A model generated the notes under the pieces. The model had not been told where the DNA came from, did not search any database, and saw nothing but the letters and a program-made list of their open reading frames with translations. A stretch of 64,000 nucleotides of DNA from Sacculina carcini (lineage: Eukaryota; Arthropoda; Thecostraca; Sacculinidae). Each line of letters opens with the position of its first letter. Positions within the stretch are counted from its first letter, which is position 1. Made by a program: the position numbers and the translations under genes. Shown piece after piece: positions 33,612 through 46,660 of this stretch. The stretch is taken from NCBI GenBank assembly GCA_916048095.2, contig OU696588.1, positions 6,629,001-6,693,000 of the forward strand, read 5' to 3'.

Positions 33612-34800
33612 CGGATGTTCAGGCAAAAAGCCATAAATGCATATATTTGCCTATTTTAGGGGGGTTTCCAGATAAATGCCTATTTTGCTAATTTGTCAAA
33701 AATATTGCATATTTTATAAAAAGCATATAAATTAATACATAAAGCTTTCAAGTATATGAATTTAGAAATAGATGTATACAGAGGTGATACATATTGGCTC
33801 TTCGGCATTGACGTTTATCTCCGGTACGCTTCTCGGATGTCTCTCTATGCGGGTTTGTATGCTTGATCGCACTCAGAGAACAGCTAACGTTACATCTGCT
33901 GAGTGGAAAACTAGGAATCACGTGTTGATAGAGACAGATTAGTGTGTGTATAGCAATGCACTCTCGATGAGTTCCTGCGTATAATGTTGCTTAATTCGAT
34001 CTTGTAGTTGTATGTGCGTATGTGTACGTTCACATTCGTAGCAGAGCGGCGTCTAACTTTTCATGCCAGAGGGCATTGTTTGAGGAGAATCCATACTCCG
34101 ACCTACCAGTGATGGTTGTCTGTGCGAGGTTTGTATTCGATTGTCTGAGTGGTTGTGTGTGTATATATGTAAGGGTTGTACATGAGCTGTGCTAGTGTGA
34201 ACAAACGGGCTAGAATAACGTTCGGCATTTGTCAAAATGATCAAGTCTCATCAGACCAAATCAATGCAAACGGGTTTTGTGTTTATAAATGCACACCTTC
34301 TGATATTAATCCACGTGATTTGATAAATAGCACGACAGATATTATTGGAGACCACAATTACAGAGTCTGCTATACAAACTGTACAGCATAAATCTAGCTC
34401 CTGGTGAAAATAAGTGTGATGGCGAATCTCAGAAGTGCACTCGATGGAAATTAAGATTTTGTGCAACTAAAATATACCAAGGTCATTGATGGACAAACTC
34501 GGATCTGTGTCTTATACAGGTGCAACTATTCTTCCATACTTTAAATATGCTCCAATCACGTTTGTAGACGTTGACCCTCTCACTTTTCAATCTGCTCTCC
34601 GATCGTGGACACATTTTGACTTCTACAAACATTGAATTCATAGGTCAATATGTGTATGCTCATTGGATATTATGTGTTAGCAACGTCATTGGTCAATAAG
34701 TAGGTTTGTCTAGGATTTAATAAGCCTATATTTGCCTATTTTGCTGTTATTGTGCCTTTTTGCCTGCCTATTTTGCAATTTTTTAGTGCCTGAACATCCG
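33612..34800. mobile_element. Non-autonomous DNA transposon with 14-bp inverted ends
   Basis: Starts CGGATGTTCAGGCA and ends TGCCTGAACATCCG, a perfect inverted repeat. Further inside, both ends repeat (t)gcctattt motifs in opposite orientation. 1189 bp without a transposase-like ORF. I found no convincing target duplication, so the superfamily is open; the CAGGCA sub-terminus suggests hAT. Confidence 0.75.
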
Positions 34801-34923
34801 GCATTTACTCACTAGCATAATTTGTCCATTGACAGATGCTTAGATTGACAGTGTAAATCTCCTTGTTATAACTATTCAAGTGTGTGTTAGCTTGTTTGAA
34901 AAAGTGTGCCGAAAAACACTGTA

Positions 34924-35956
34924 CAGTCGAAACCGCTTAATATCATACCAGTTAATGTCATACCGGTTAATATCATAGTTCGGTTAATGTCATATCATCG
35001 TCAGGACCCAAACTTCGGCCCTATGTTTTACACAGGACCAGATACCGCTTAATGTCATACCGGTTGATGTCATAGTTCGGTTAAGGTCATACTTTTAGTG
35101 GTCCAGTATCGGTTATTGTCATACCCCTGTGTTCAGCCAGTCCATGTGTTTTGTGCGTTTGCCCATTCAGTCAAAAACATATCTATTCTTTGCGCGTAGT
35201 GATTGTGACATCAGTGATGGGAAAGCGTACCGAGTTCACGCTGCAGGATAAGTTGCAAAACTTGTACCAGCTCAATGCTGGCTAGAAACAAACGATCATT
35301 GCAAAGGACCTCGGCTGCGATCAAGGAACAATCTCAAAAATCAGGAAGAAAGAGAAAAAAATCGAGACATTGCGGTGACCAGCAGCAACCTGTGTCGGAA
35401 GCGCAAGAGATGGAACAATCTTGCAGAGGTGGGTGAGGCCGTGCTCATTTGGTTCCACCGGATGCGCGCCAAAAATGCGCCTGGGAATGGGCTTCTTATG
35501 ATGGAAAAGGCCAATTAGTCGACAGTTGAGATGAATGTGGCATTTGAACCGTCAATTGGCTGGCTCGGCCGGCTGAAGCAGCGGGAAAACATCAGATTTG
35601 TGAAGGCGCAAGGGGATAAATCGGCGGCTGATTTGTTGGGGGAAATGGAATGTATGGCAAGCGTGCTGCCCAATAAGCTGGACGGCTATGCGCCCAGGGA
35701 TATTTTCAATGCAGACAAGATGGCACTGTTCCATGGAGAGATATAATAGTTATTCACGAAGTAATGACTTGTTTACTGTGCATTATTTTTACATTTCTGA
35801 TGTTTGTAAACATAAACCGACTTATAAACACAAGTTTGGAGTAGAAAAATGGTAAAAAAGATTGAGTTTAGTTAATGTCATAGTTCGGTTAATGTCATAC
35901 TTTTCGCAGGTCCTGACGGTATGACATAAGCGGTAGGGTATAATCGGTTTCGACTG
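34924..35956 (+). mobile_element. pogo/Tigger-type transposon relic
   Basis: CAGTCGAAACCG (34924) and CGGTTTCGACTG (35956) are inverted ends bordered by TA on both sides. Near both ends ggttaatgtcata is repeated several times. Inside, at about 35219-35345, is a CENP-B/psq-type helix-turn-helix start (KRTEFTLQDKLQ, AKDLGCDQGTISKIRKKEK) with stops, then a DDE-like segment with NADKMALF near 35710. Transposase is broken by stops and a large internal deletion. Confidence 0.85.
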
Positions 35957-36916
35957 TATATAGAATGTTTGCTAGACAACACACGAAGATTATCGCAAAC
36001 AAGTGGAATGTCAACTTTGTTGTGAGTTAACCTTGTCATCCAAAAGTGAATATAACCTTGAAGGGTGTGTGTAGTAGTGAGAACTCAACGTTAAATAGTG
36101 GTTTGACAATGACAGAAAACAGATGACTGTAGTGACGTGCTGGTTCACTTGCAGTTCGCGATAACATGCACTGACATGAGTTCAAGTTGCATTCTACTGG
36201 ACAAAAATAGCCGCTCATCGAGAGCACTACACTGCGACAAACCGCATGCAAAAGTGCCGACCTTTTCAACCCATATGTTCCAGAACGTCTTATAAAGCCA
36301 ATTAGTCGTTATCACTGTGGGAGGGCCACTCATTATGTATCCAAACATATTTCACATGTTTTCTTTGCTTTTTCGCTGCTCCTTCTGTTGGTCGTTTGCA
36401 TGCCCATGATTCCATGTCCAAAAGGGCCCTAGATTAATGCAGCAATTTTATAAATACTTTAATTGACCAGTATAAAGCATGTTCCTCGGAAAAAAACAGT
36501 TTCCAGCATGTGAATCACAAAAGAGCGCAGTACTACCCGCATTAACATTCAGCTGCCTAATGCTGTATTTACTGAGTTATGTTTATAAGCCGACGTTCTG
36601 CAACACTACGATCCTCAAAGCACGTGCATACTTGCAAGCAGTTGAAGCATGAAGAAATAGCGCGCAAGCATCTACCAATTCAGTCAAGAATTCCTCGACA
36701 ATTCGGAATATCGTAAATGTCTACAACATTCATGATAATCAGGCACCAAATCGCATAACTTATATGAGCTCGCTCTTCAACGAATCAATAAAATATTGAA
36801 CTGGAGAACTGACTGCTGAAGTCGAGGTTAAAACACCCCTCAAGAAAATTGCATGCCGGTCACAAGATCGCTTGCGGGATAATCAGGCAGGTCAGGTCGC
36901 GGCAAAGGTCAGTTAC

Positions 36917-37022
36917 CTTGACCCTGGCCAGGTCAACCGCCGACATGATAGAACCCTGGTAGAACTGAACTGCGGTGAAGTGGCGCTTTAGAAGGCCTTC
37001 GAGTTCCAGATCTGGCTCATCT
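36917..37022 (-). CDS. slo: slo alternative exon b (Mg2+-site Glu replaced by Gln)
   Basis: 106 bp. With the upstream CACAG it codes [15 protein letters not shown] then [21 protein letters not shown]. The position aligned with E399 is Gln (TAVQFY). Acceptor aaattttcacag|A; donor GTCAAG|GTAACT. Length and phase are identical to copies a and c. Second copy in transcript order. Confidence 0.96.
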
Positions 37023-38534
37023 CTGTGAAAATTTGACGCGTTTTCAAATTGATGCACTCATGTGTTGTTTGGCAACTTGGTCACGTTGAAATGCCTAGTC
37101 AGAAGTTGGCAGGATCATTTAGTAGCTGACTCAGTGGATGTGCCATGTATCGTAACCAGCATGTATCGTAACATACAGCCACACAAGAGCTGTCATCTCG
37201 CAGTCAATCAATCCAACACGATATCAAGCTAGCACAAGGCGATTAACACAATGAGCGCATGTGCTTGCACAGATACAATATCATATACACAACCATCCCC
37301 GCAGCAATGCACGCCCACTCACATGTGAGTGTATATACAGTGCATATACATACACGCTCAATCATAAAACACACTGACATATACACACACCAGTACAGAA
37401 CAATCTCACACAAATTACATCATACCTGTACAATTGTTGTGTAATTATTTAATGTGAAGTCGTTTATTATTGTGGCTATATGATGACTAGAGACCAGAAA
37501 ATAATCCGGTGGCTCCCCATCCACATGGGCACATGGAGATATAAACAAGAAGATCAAACGCAATACAATTCCAAGATAATTAGAACAAAAAACATCTGCG
37601 ATCAATCTCATAATTTCCGGCTTCACTGTGATTGCACCGACAACACAACTCGTCCTGCTCTTCGACAATTCATTTCTCCTGCACGCACACGTTCACCTCA
37701 CCGCCACCAAACATTCCCTTCTATCAACCAAATATATCCTCACAGCACACATACACCTACATACTCACGCAAGCACCGCCCACCCACACAGCGGTGCCTA
37801 GATATATGTGCTCTGTCATACGTGCTATACACCTGACTGTTTTCACATTCTCTCGAAAAAGTCGGCAAGTTGCACTCAAGCCTTTATTGAGTCATTGATT
37901 GTTTAACTGGCACAGTGGACCGCATGCATACAATGTGAAGTTCGGCGATATGACCTAGTTCGGTCAGCCAGGTCATTGCTGATTAATGGACCGTGACACG
38001 AGAAACACAACTGCCAATCTGCTCTGCTGTCTCTCTCAAATGTACCCACGAAAAGTGTGATTTAAACGAACACAAGAAAAAAGAGAAACGTCTATTCTGA
38101 AGTAAAGAGAAATAAAGAGATGGAAAACGAAAAAAGCACTCGCGCGCATAAACACTCGCAATTGACACCGTTAACACCACACACGATCACTCTCGCACCT
38201 CACACGCGCAAGCACAAACACAACCTCCCCGCAAAGCTCACACTTCCACGTCCAATCCTCACTCCATACTGCTGCAAAAATAGCCGCACACGCTGACAGA
38301 TGAAACCTTGCATCATCGAGCGGTCTAATTATCAAGGACCCTTGCAAACTCACACACACCCTCTCTACCACACATGCACCCTCTCACAAGGCATTCACAT
38401 ATATACACCGGCTCGCGTGCAAGCAAGCATTTACATACACATTGCTGCAAATTGTGGCATACATACACACAGACATACAACAAATACCGCAGCGCATAGA
38501 TACGAAAATATCCAAAGCTAAACACAATACAACA

Positions 38535-39880
38535 TCCCCCTTTGATCTCAGCATCAAAAAACGTAATCAGAGTGCCAGGACGGCGGGCGCCTAACACGAC
38601 CGGAGCGCTTCACTGTCTGCTGGTAATCTTCAGTACTCTGGCGTTCGCTGCGATGATCTTCAATCTCAATCGAACAGTCGGCGCACGTCCATCACATGCC
38701 GTAGAACCCCATCAAATTCCACGTTGTTCATCGAAGCTGTACCCGTCACTCAACCGGTTGTGCGTTTTGAAGTACAGCGTCCATCTGGAGGGGTAACCGC
38801 AACATATTCTCCGACATTGAGCTGTCCAGAGCTGGGTGTGCTCACTGATATATTCGTACTTATAACGCCGCCTTGTTATCTTCGACTGACAGTGATAGTC
38901 TGTTTAAGTTCCTCTTGTTGTTGTGCCGCGATAACCCAAATTTCCGGTTCAAGATGAATGTATTGTTGATACACAGCCAATCCGAACAACTAATTGAAAT
39001 GGTGTCAAATGCTCACAAGCCGCTATACTTGTGTCGCAAAAAGTCCTAGTCAGACACTAGAACAGCCAACCAGCTCCTATCTGTACACACCGCCTATCAA
39101 TGCCCTAATCCCCTACACCTCCTAACGCCCTACTACGCTCCTATGGTTACATCTCGAATGTCTCTGTTCCAATCCCCCATGCCTAGTCGACACCGCCTTG
39201 TATACGGACCCTCGGGCCTTTTCACGCACGCACGCAGTGCACGCAGTGTGGGTTGGCTCTACAGACACACATACAACAATGTCAGCCTCCTGGGTCCAAA
39301 GCTACCTCAATCAGGAATTTACGATAGACTCTAGTGGTGTTTATACTTCTGAGGATACGCAGGCCTACGCCCTGTTTCAACACATACTCAGTAGCAAGCA
39401 CTCAGAGCATGTTTACATATATGCACCTATTCCGACATGAGCTTGACACAAGTCGATTGATGATACCACATTGCAGATACACAATAATCAGTCTCGCTTT
39501 AAAACAATGTATGATTATGTGCAATGCAATACACACGCACATACGCACCTGCACGACCACACCTAAGTACGAAATAAGCCTATGGTTAGTTTACACATTT
39601 GGATGCAGCACGCATGTGACAATATTTATCATCGCTGATGAGCTAGCCTAACAGAAACACAATACAAAGAAGAAAAAGAAAGATAATATCTAGTCCGACT
39701 GAAACGTTGTTACAGTACTACGATCAGGGTCTCTGAATGCATATTTGAATATCATTTTTGCAGGCGCCGTCTTTCCATCAGTATCGTCACGCGCTGCTAG
39801 GTTATACCAAAACGTCATTTCTATTGGATCACTCCCGGATCTGGCTGACATCGCCTTTATCGTGCGATGCATCCGCTCAG
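38535..39880 (-). pseudogene. Element F integrase C-terminus (broken)
   Basis: Minus-strand pieces match the C-terminal integrase of element B: MHRTIKAMSARSG...MTFWYNLAA (39690-39872), then after a gap VTPPDGRCTSKRT...NNVEFDGVLRHV (about 38690-38810) and RPPSWHSDYVF before the LTR (about 38555-38590). About 0.65 kb between 38990 and 39680 has no counterpart in element B and may be a further small insertion. Stops are frequent. Confidence 0.75.
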
Positions 39881-41225
39881 CAATTCCGTTGCCAGATGGT
39901 CTGTAGCTTGCTCTATAGCGCCGTTCAACAGTCCATTTTCTGCACAGTTCCGATCTGCACCGATCTGCACCGATCTGAACGCCGGACTGTTATCCATGAG
40001 GATTTCCGAAGGCGGGCCGCTCTCTACAAACACCTGTCTAATATGCCTGCATATATCTGCGGCATTCTCTGACACAATATCACGCAAAATCGCGAATTGA
40101 CTGGGGCCAAAATCAATAATCGTGAGGTCAGTTTTACTCCGGAAATGCATCACGTCCAAAGCGAGTCGTAGCCAATTCTGCGTAACATTCAAGCACCCAG
40201 GCACGTGTCTTACGGGTGCTGGATCGACCGTCCGACGTTGCCGACAGGCTTTAACTTCAGATTGCACACTCTCCTTCACCGATAGGTCAACCAGTCTGGC
40301 CAAGTACAGCGTGCGGTTTACACCGAAATGCTGTTTCGCGTGCATTGTCTCAATGTCCACTGCCGACGTAACGCGGTCTATGGTGAGCCACGACTTTGGC
40401 ACCCTAGTAAACGCATCGGTTTTGTTTCTCTCTGATGGAAGGTATGTTACGCTAAGTACCAGAGCTAACTCAACCACAATATCTCTCGCAACCGATAATC
40501 TCCTCTTCACCATCATTTCCGTCATCCCAGACACTTTGATTCGACGATCATCATCAAGGACACTTTTCAGCCAACGTAAAACTGTCACTGAATCTGTCAT
40601 CACCTCTACACTTTTCAACTTCCATTTCAGAACCATGTTTAAACCCTTTATCACCACGTCTAGGTCACACACATGGATATGGGCAGAGTCTTCTTTCTTC
40701 CTTAACCAAGATCCATCTTCTGAAATATCTCCCGCAATTTCAATCGCCACTTCAACTGCGATACTGCTAGCATCGCACCAAACAGGCCCATTCTTGCAAG
40801 ATGGTACATAAAAGTATCCCTTCACCGCATCCTCACGCGTCGTCCTGTACAGAATGTCCTTCATCATGTCCTTCATCGGCCTTCACCCAGGGATCTTTCT
40901 CCTACGCTTTCATCCCATATTTCTGCCTCATCACTTCTCTTCACGAAACTACATGCTGTCCTTAGCCAGCCGCATACTGGATAATGTCCCAAGACTCTCC
41001 CACACACCGAAAACAATTCACGACGTGATATAGTTTCAACACCACATAGATCCGGTAGATCATTTCCTCTACTGAACATGAGTCTGGCGTTGCGGTCCTC
41101 GTTTAGCGCTAAACCCAACACTCGACCTCTTTTTAGATCTTAAGGTTCTTTAGCTTCAAGTCCATAGTGCAATAGGTGGTAGACAACATCTTTCGCCGGA
41201 ACGACACTTTCGTCAACAATTATAT
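39857..41225 (-). pseudogene. Element F RT end, RNase H and integrase core (broken)
   Basis: The largest piece (39857-40876) has RNase H WCDASSIAVEVAIEI and an integrase with DRTLYLARLVD, LALDVMHF and LMDNSPAFRS. A second piece (40873-41121) has the RT thumb/connection (SRRELFSVCGRVLGHYPVCG). A frameshift near 40875 and loss of the region around the Glu of the D-D-E core separate the fragments. Confidence 0.88.
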
Positions 41226-41657
41226 CGTCGATGTAGGATCAGTACCATCGTTTTCACGGTCATCTTGAGCAAGCACCTCAGATATAATTTTTTTCATCAT
41301 CTTCGGCGCTGAGTTCAGTCCGAATCCCAATCTCGTGAGATACAATACGGTATCATTGTGGACTACTCGTTGGAATGGCCACAGTGACTCGTCTACCCTA
41401 ATCTGCAAATAAGCAGTTTTTAGGTCAACGAGTTTGAGGCGACCAGGGAGTCTTCTCCACACCTTCAATGCTGCAGTGCATGCTGGAGCATCTGCTCTCG
41501 GTTGACTTTCTACGTATCTATTCAATTCCCTATAATCCATAACGGGCCTTGCCTTTCCTTTACTCGCTTGCACAACCGCCATAATGGGCAGAAATCCTTT
41601 CCGATTTTTCTGGTCGTCACACTTCTTCAATAATCCCTTTTCTACGTAGCTTTCCAA
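41210..41657 (-). pseudogene. Element F RT (broken)
   Basis: RT fingers and palm: PIMAVVQASKGKARPVMDYR, LVDLKTAYLQIRV, LTRLGFGLNSAPKM. The catalytic YIDDI is present near 41222-41240 but in another frame, so a frameshift lies just before it. Confidence 0.88.
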
Positions 41658-41747
41658 CTCACTTTCTACACCAACTTTGTTTTTTATTCCTTCAGCGCTC
41701 TGATAGGAACAAATACAGTTGTTCAGAACGGGAGGCTGGTCATTGCT

Positions 41748-43010
41748 CTATTTCCATTTGACCATCCACATCGCGCCATCAAACACTGCCTCAAAGTATC
41801 TGTCCTCAATCCTCATTTCCTGTTTTGTAGCACTCACTGCCGCTTCCACGCCTTCTCTGACATCATTTACAAGGTGTTCACCATAATTGAAAAACTTGAC
41901 ACTTCCTTGTTTCCACTGAAAACCACCGACTTTCTCGATAAAATCCATCCACAGTATCGCATCAATCCCACTCAACAACGAAATCATCACTATACAGTCA
42001 ACGTCAACTGCTAATCCGTTTACTTGAACTCGCACCACAGACCGACCAAGACACGCCACCGAACTATTGTCAACACTCGATACTGTACCGCACCACCTCT
42101 CTATGTGTTTCACTGCCCATGAGCCCATCACTGATCTAGAGCCCACCACTGATCTAGAGCCCCCAGTGTCCATCAATAACTTCACCGCTCTTCCTTCCAC
42201 CACACCCTCTATTACAGGTTGCGCCGTTAGTGCGTACCCCGAGGAATTGCCGGCGCAGAAACTCCTCGGCTGGCGTTTCCCCGCGCCACCGGACAGCTCC
42301 TTAACATGTGTCCTTTCTCTACACATGACCAACACTCAACCTCAGCCTGAATCCGACGCCTCTCCGGACAAAATCCAATGAGATGAAGTCCCCCACTTTC
42401 AAAACAGCGTCTCTCATCGCGCCTTACTTTCGTATCCGGAAGGTTTCGAGAGCGCTTGTAGTTAGTCGTCCGAGCACAACTACAATCAGCTCTGTCCGAA
42501 GACTTGTAGGGCCATTGCACGTTCGACGATGCTGGACAAGGCGATTGCGTCGACACCAGCTGTCCAGTAGTCCAGTAACAAACGCTCTTAATAACAGCTT
42601 GTCTGACGATATACCGGCCAATCGAGCCAAATTTCTCAAATCTGTAATGAATACATCTACTGGTTCATCCCTCCACACTCTCTTGCAAAACTTTTCGTAT
42701 GCCAAAATGGATTAATCGAAAACGCGTTGATAAGAGTGTCTTTGATCGCTTCTGAGTCCGCCTTATTGTCATCGTCTAACTCAGTGTTGACCGCCAGGGC
42801 GTTTCCCTCGAGAAGCATTGACATCAGCATTTCAGCATTTTCCAACTTTCTCAGTTGGACAACTAGCTCAAACTTTTGGATCCATTCAACGATGCCTATC
42901 GTGCCGTCGAACGGGCGAACCACGTCTGTCAGCTTCACATTCGCCATAGCCGAAATAGCTTGTGATTTCAAAGAACACAAGAAAAAAGAGAAACGTCTAT
43001 TCTGAAGTAA
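41748..43010 (-). pseudogene. Element F gag and protease (broken)
   Basis: gag starts at an ATG just after the 5' LTR (MANVKLTDVVRPFDGTIG, about 42948) and continues in shifted frames to a CCHC knuckle (CWSCVEKGHMLRSC, about 42285-42330). Protease follows with LLMDTGGSRSVVGS (about 42130-42180), where a 21-bp stretch (gatctagagcccacc) is duplicated and repeats SRSVxGS. At least two frameshifts disrupt gag. Confidence 0.85.
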
Positions 43011-43796
43011 AGAGAAATAAAGAGATGGAAAACGATAAAAGCACTCGCACGCATAAACACTCGCAATTGACACCGTTAACACCACACACGATCACTCTCG
43101 CACCTCACACGCAAACACAATCACTCTCACAACTTCCCCGCAAAGCTCACACTTCCACGTCCAATCCTCACTCCACACTGCTGCAAAAATAGCCGCACAC
43201 GCTGACAGATGAAACCTTGCATCATCGAGCGGTCTAATTACCAAGGACCCTTGCAAACTCACACACACGCTCTCTACCACACATGCTACCTCTCACAAGG
43301 CATTCACATATATACACCGGCTCGCGTGCAAGCAAGCATTTACATACACATCGCTCCAAATTGTGGCATACATACACACAGACATACAACAAATACCGCA
43401 GCGCATCGATACGAAAATAACCAAAGCTAAACGCAATACAACAAAAAGCACATAGAGATAGACAAGAAGATACACATAGACAATAAAATATACAACGATA
43501 CAAACATCGAAAGCTCATAAATGAAAGCACACAGACAAGATCACATTACGCTTTCACCAAATATCAAACCACATATCTAAGATGACATCACATTTATCAA
43601 TTTATATATTTACTATACACATAGACAAATCATGCATCACACTTCAAATACGTATGTACACGTGTGTAAACGTAAACATTACGGACGCAATATGTGAGTG
43701 TGGGACGCAATGTTGTGTAGCGTGGACGCAATGTTGTGTAGCGTATTTGTTGCCGAGTAACCACTGTTTATGCAAATTGCCATGCAATAATCACAA

Positions 43797-43852
43797 ACAC
43801 ACACACACACACACACGCACACACACACACACACGCACACACACACACACAC
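43797..43852. repeat. (CA)n microsatellite
   Basis: CA run with a few CG interruptions. Confidence 0.9.
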
Positions 43853-44940
43853 ATTGTATTGTTGTGCGGTGGTATTTTCAATCATAACATTTTGGCACAA
43901 CACGCACACAGGGGTAAACTGGTATTACACCTACGATCCATTGACACGCGTCTATGTGCCCGCTGTCACCCAAATTCAACACGCAATAATTACCTAATTG
44001 CAATTATTTGGTTTTCGTAGTGCCCACATTGATGTGCATGTCTATGTGCAAGTGCAAGTGTATGTGCGTGTGTGTGTGTGCATGTCTGTATACATACGTG
44101 TGTGCGCGTGAAGCCCAACAAAGAACAGTGTAATGGAGCCAATAATTATCTGACAGGGCAGTAGTTATCATATTTTCCCTACTCTCATTTTGCCTTATCT
44201 AGCTGAATCATGTTAAATCAGAGTATCTAGCAGTGCATTGCAGAAATTACCCGTGACTTTCAATAATACACTTGATTTTTCCTGTTATTTTATGTGTGTT
44301 GACAATATACCTACAATGTTAGGTCGTATTATATTTCATCGTCCGTATCTCGTGCACGGTATAAGGCAAATAAGACTAACAACACTCCGCTGGCCAAAAT
44401 ACAAACAACACTGAACTCCGCTCAAATCATCAACAGTACTCTATAATATGCAGTTATGAACAATTACTAACAAGAGGCTTCTGCAGCAACCAGACACGTG
44501 TTTGCACTGATTTTCCAACTTGTTGGAGCTAGCGGGCTATGTTTGAAAATGCTTTCTATATTGAATTTCAGTATGGAATTATAGTAAAAATTCGGTATTA
44601 GTACTCAGCTTGACGGTGGCTATGATTAGGCGGTATATATGGGCGGGTGATATCGGCAATAAAACTTAGTGCCGACACAAGAGCCAAAAGCGGAGTTATT
44701 GAAATGGGAGAGTTTATGCATTTGTTTGAATATCTACCACAAATTTGCATGTCAAGACGCAAAATAACCAAACATTCACATAAACAACACAATTATTATG
44801 AAAAATATCCTAACTATATCTTTGTTTGTGATTGTTGCGGAAGAAGCAATTTAATCGCTACCTGAAGAGCGATGGAGTGCAAGGATGACAAATCCGCCCC
44901 TGGAACATACTTGATCTAAATCTCCGCTCATAGTTCATAC

Positions 44941-46350
44941 TAGGGCTGTCAAAAGTTAATAAAGTTACTTTTTCACCTAAAGGTCACTTTTTCATAAGCT
45001 ACCTAAAACTGCATGAAAAAGTTGTGTACGCTAATTATTAAAAAAGTTATTAGGTTACCAAAAGTTACTTTTTCATCGTTAGGTTACTTTTTTGCTTTTA
45101 AGGTTACTTTTTTATCGTCAGGTTACCTTTTGTTATTTTTCTTGTTATTAGGTAAGTTTACCACGAAGTTTGGTGACTTTTTGCAGATAAGAGGCACAAA
45201 AATGGTATATATGAGGATAAAATAGGAGAAGAGATGGAATATTAGGTCTGAAGATCCAGAAATGTCAACATTTCTGCTCTTAGGATTTAGCAATTGATAT
45301 TCATCCTAATATCCGTGCTACTTGATATTTATATGTTTTTGGGTACGCAGGATAGTGTAATTCCATTTTAGGAAATGTCCACGAACCGGAGGGTTTCGTG
45401 AGATGTTTGGAGCGTGGTATAGTACGATGTGTGAGCTCTCTATACCAGATACTGCACTGTAGCACTTGACAGTACGTATTTACTTGAACGTTTTTGGGTA
45501 CGCAGGATAGTGTAATTCCATTTTAGGAAATGGCCACGAACCGGAGGGTTTCGTGAGATGTTCGGAGCGTGGTATAGTACGATGTGTGAGCTCTCTATAC
45601 CAGATACTGCACTGTAGCACTTGACAGTACGTATTTACTTGAACAGGAATTTGCACGGGATTTTCAGGGCGTGAGATCGCGCCATTATCCCACGTTTGAC
45701 ATATGGGAGGACGGGGGGCATTCACACATGCATTTACGCTCACAATAATATACAAACTGCAGTACGTGCTATTTGATAAAAAGTTTCATTGAAAAAATAT
45801 AAAGAAAATTATTGCGACCATTACTAAAAATATTTACATTTGCAATTAGTGTATTTCGCATTTGTATGTGCTTTCCACTTAAAATTATATTTTGATGGTT
45901 ATGCTTCGATGCTTTCGATGTTAGCTAAATGATGTTAAGTCACTTTTGGTTGTTTTTTGTAAAAATGGTACCAGATTCGAGAGGGTGGAAAAGTAGTACC
46001 AAGTCGGAAAGATGATAAAAAAGAAGGACTGGTGTATTTTCTTCCTTCAGAACTGCAAACAGAAATTCATCTTTTTTGAAGGTTATTTTTACGAAGGTTA
46101 GGTTATTTTTATGTTACTTTTTACAGGTTATTATGTTACTATATATGTTCACAAACAAACAACAAACAAACCGTGTACTTCATATAGCGCACTAATCAGC
46201 AAAGGCGTGATAAGCATGTGATAAAACGATACAAAAGTGATAATAACATTAAAACTCATAGGTTATTTTTAGGTTACTTTTTTAGGTTACTTTTTCTCGG
46301 AAATAAAGTTACTTTTTTCTGATTTTTAGGTTACTTTTTTGACAGCCCTA
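44941..46350. mobile_element. hAT-like non-autonomous element with perfect 8-bp target duplication
   Basis: It starts TAGGGCTGTCAAAAG and ends TTTTTTGACAGCCCTA, flanked by gttcatac at 44933-44940 and 46351-46358. The 8-bp duplication and TAGGG-type ends indicate hAT. 1410 bp. It carries many ggttacttttt motifs near both ends in inverted orientation and an internal 155-bp tandem duplication (45335-45489, 45490-45644). No transposase ORF. Confidence 0.9.
45335..45644. repeat. 155-bp tandem duplication inside the hAT-like element
   Basis: Two head-to-tail copies starting gtttttgggtacgcag and ending tatttacttgaac, differing at only a few bases. Confidence 0.93.
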
Positions 46351-46554
46351 GTTCATACCCAACCAAAATTTCCGCTTCTGATTCATCAAATCGCTCCTGC
46401 AATCTAAATAACCATAGCAGGCTCATATTTGATATAAATTATCACTCCTGGTTCATAATTGATCTGAAGCAGTCACACATGCTGTTGAAGAGGCAAGTGA
46501 TGTGAAGCACACTTCACACTGTGAAAAACGAAATCGCACGATAGACCCGCTGAC

Positions 46555-46660
46555 CTGCACGCGCTCAAGGTCGTCCAGGTTCATAACAGACCCTCGAAAA
46601 AAATGCACCGTGGTGATGTTCCTTTTAAGAATACCTTCCAGTTCTAAATCTGGATCGACT
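46555..46660 (-). CDS. slo: slo alternative exon a (Mg2+-site Glu replaced by His)
   Basis: 106 bp. With the upstream CACAG it codes [15 protein letters not shown] then [21 protein letters not shown]. The residue aligned with E399 is His (TTVHFF). Several other positions conserved in b and c also differ (HF to NI, Q to R in FFRG). Acceptor tggtgtgtag|A lies behind a short UG-rich tract; donor GTGCAG|GTCAGC. First copy in transcript order, 769 bp after the previous exon. Confidence 0.95.

Larger units (their letters stand above)
32713..36916. other. slo: slo intron between exon copies b and c
   Basis: 4.2-kb intron containing two DNA-transposon copies (33612-34800 and 34924-35956). Nothing else recognised. 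Confidence 0.6.
38056..43443 (-). mobile_element. Element F: complete but decayed LTR retrotransposon
   Basis: LTRs 42961-43443 (5') and 38056-38534 (3') flank a minus-strand gag-pol. Target duplication aaaag (38051-38055, 43444-43448) is perfect. LTR ends are TGTTGTATTG...AAATCACA on the minus strand, with polypurine tract aaaggggga before the 3' LTR. It belongs to the same family as element B: related proteins, similar LTR starts, and the same 14 nt after the 5' LTR. The LTRs differ by several substitutions and indels. Confidence 0.93.
37023..46554. other. slo: slo intron between exon copies a and b
   Basis: 9.5-kb intron enlarged by the LTR retrotransposon F (38056-43443) and a hAT-like element (44941-46350); without these it would be about 2.7 kb. 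It also holds a (CA)n tract (43797-43852). No further copy of the exon was found in it. Confidence 0.6.
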
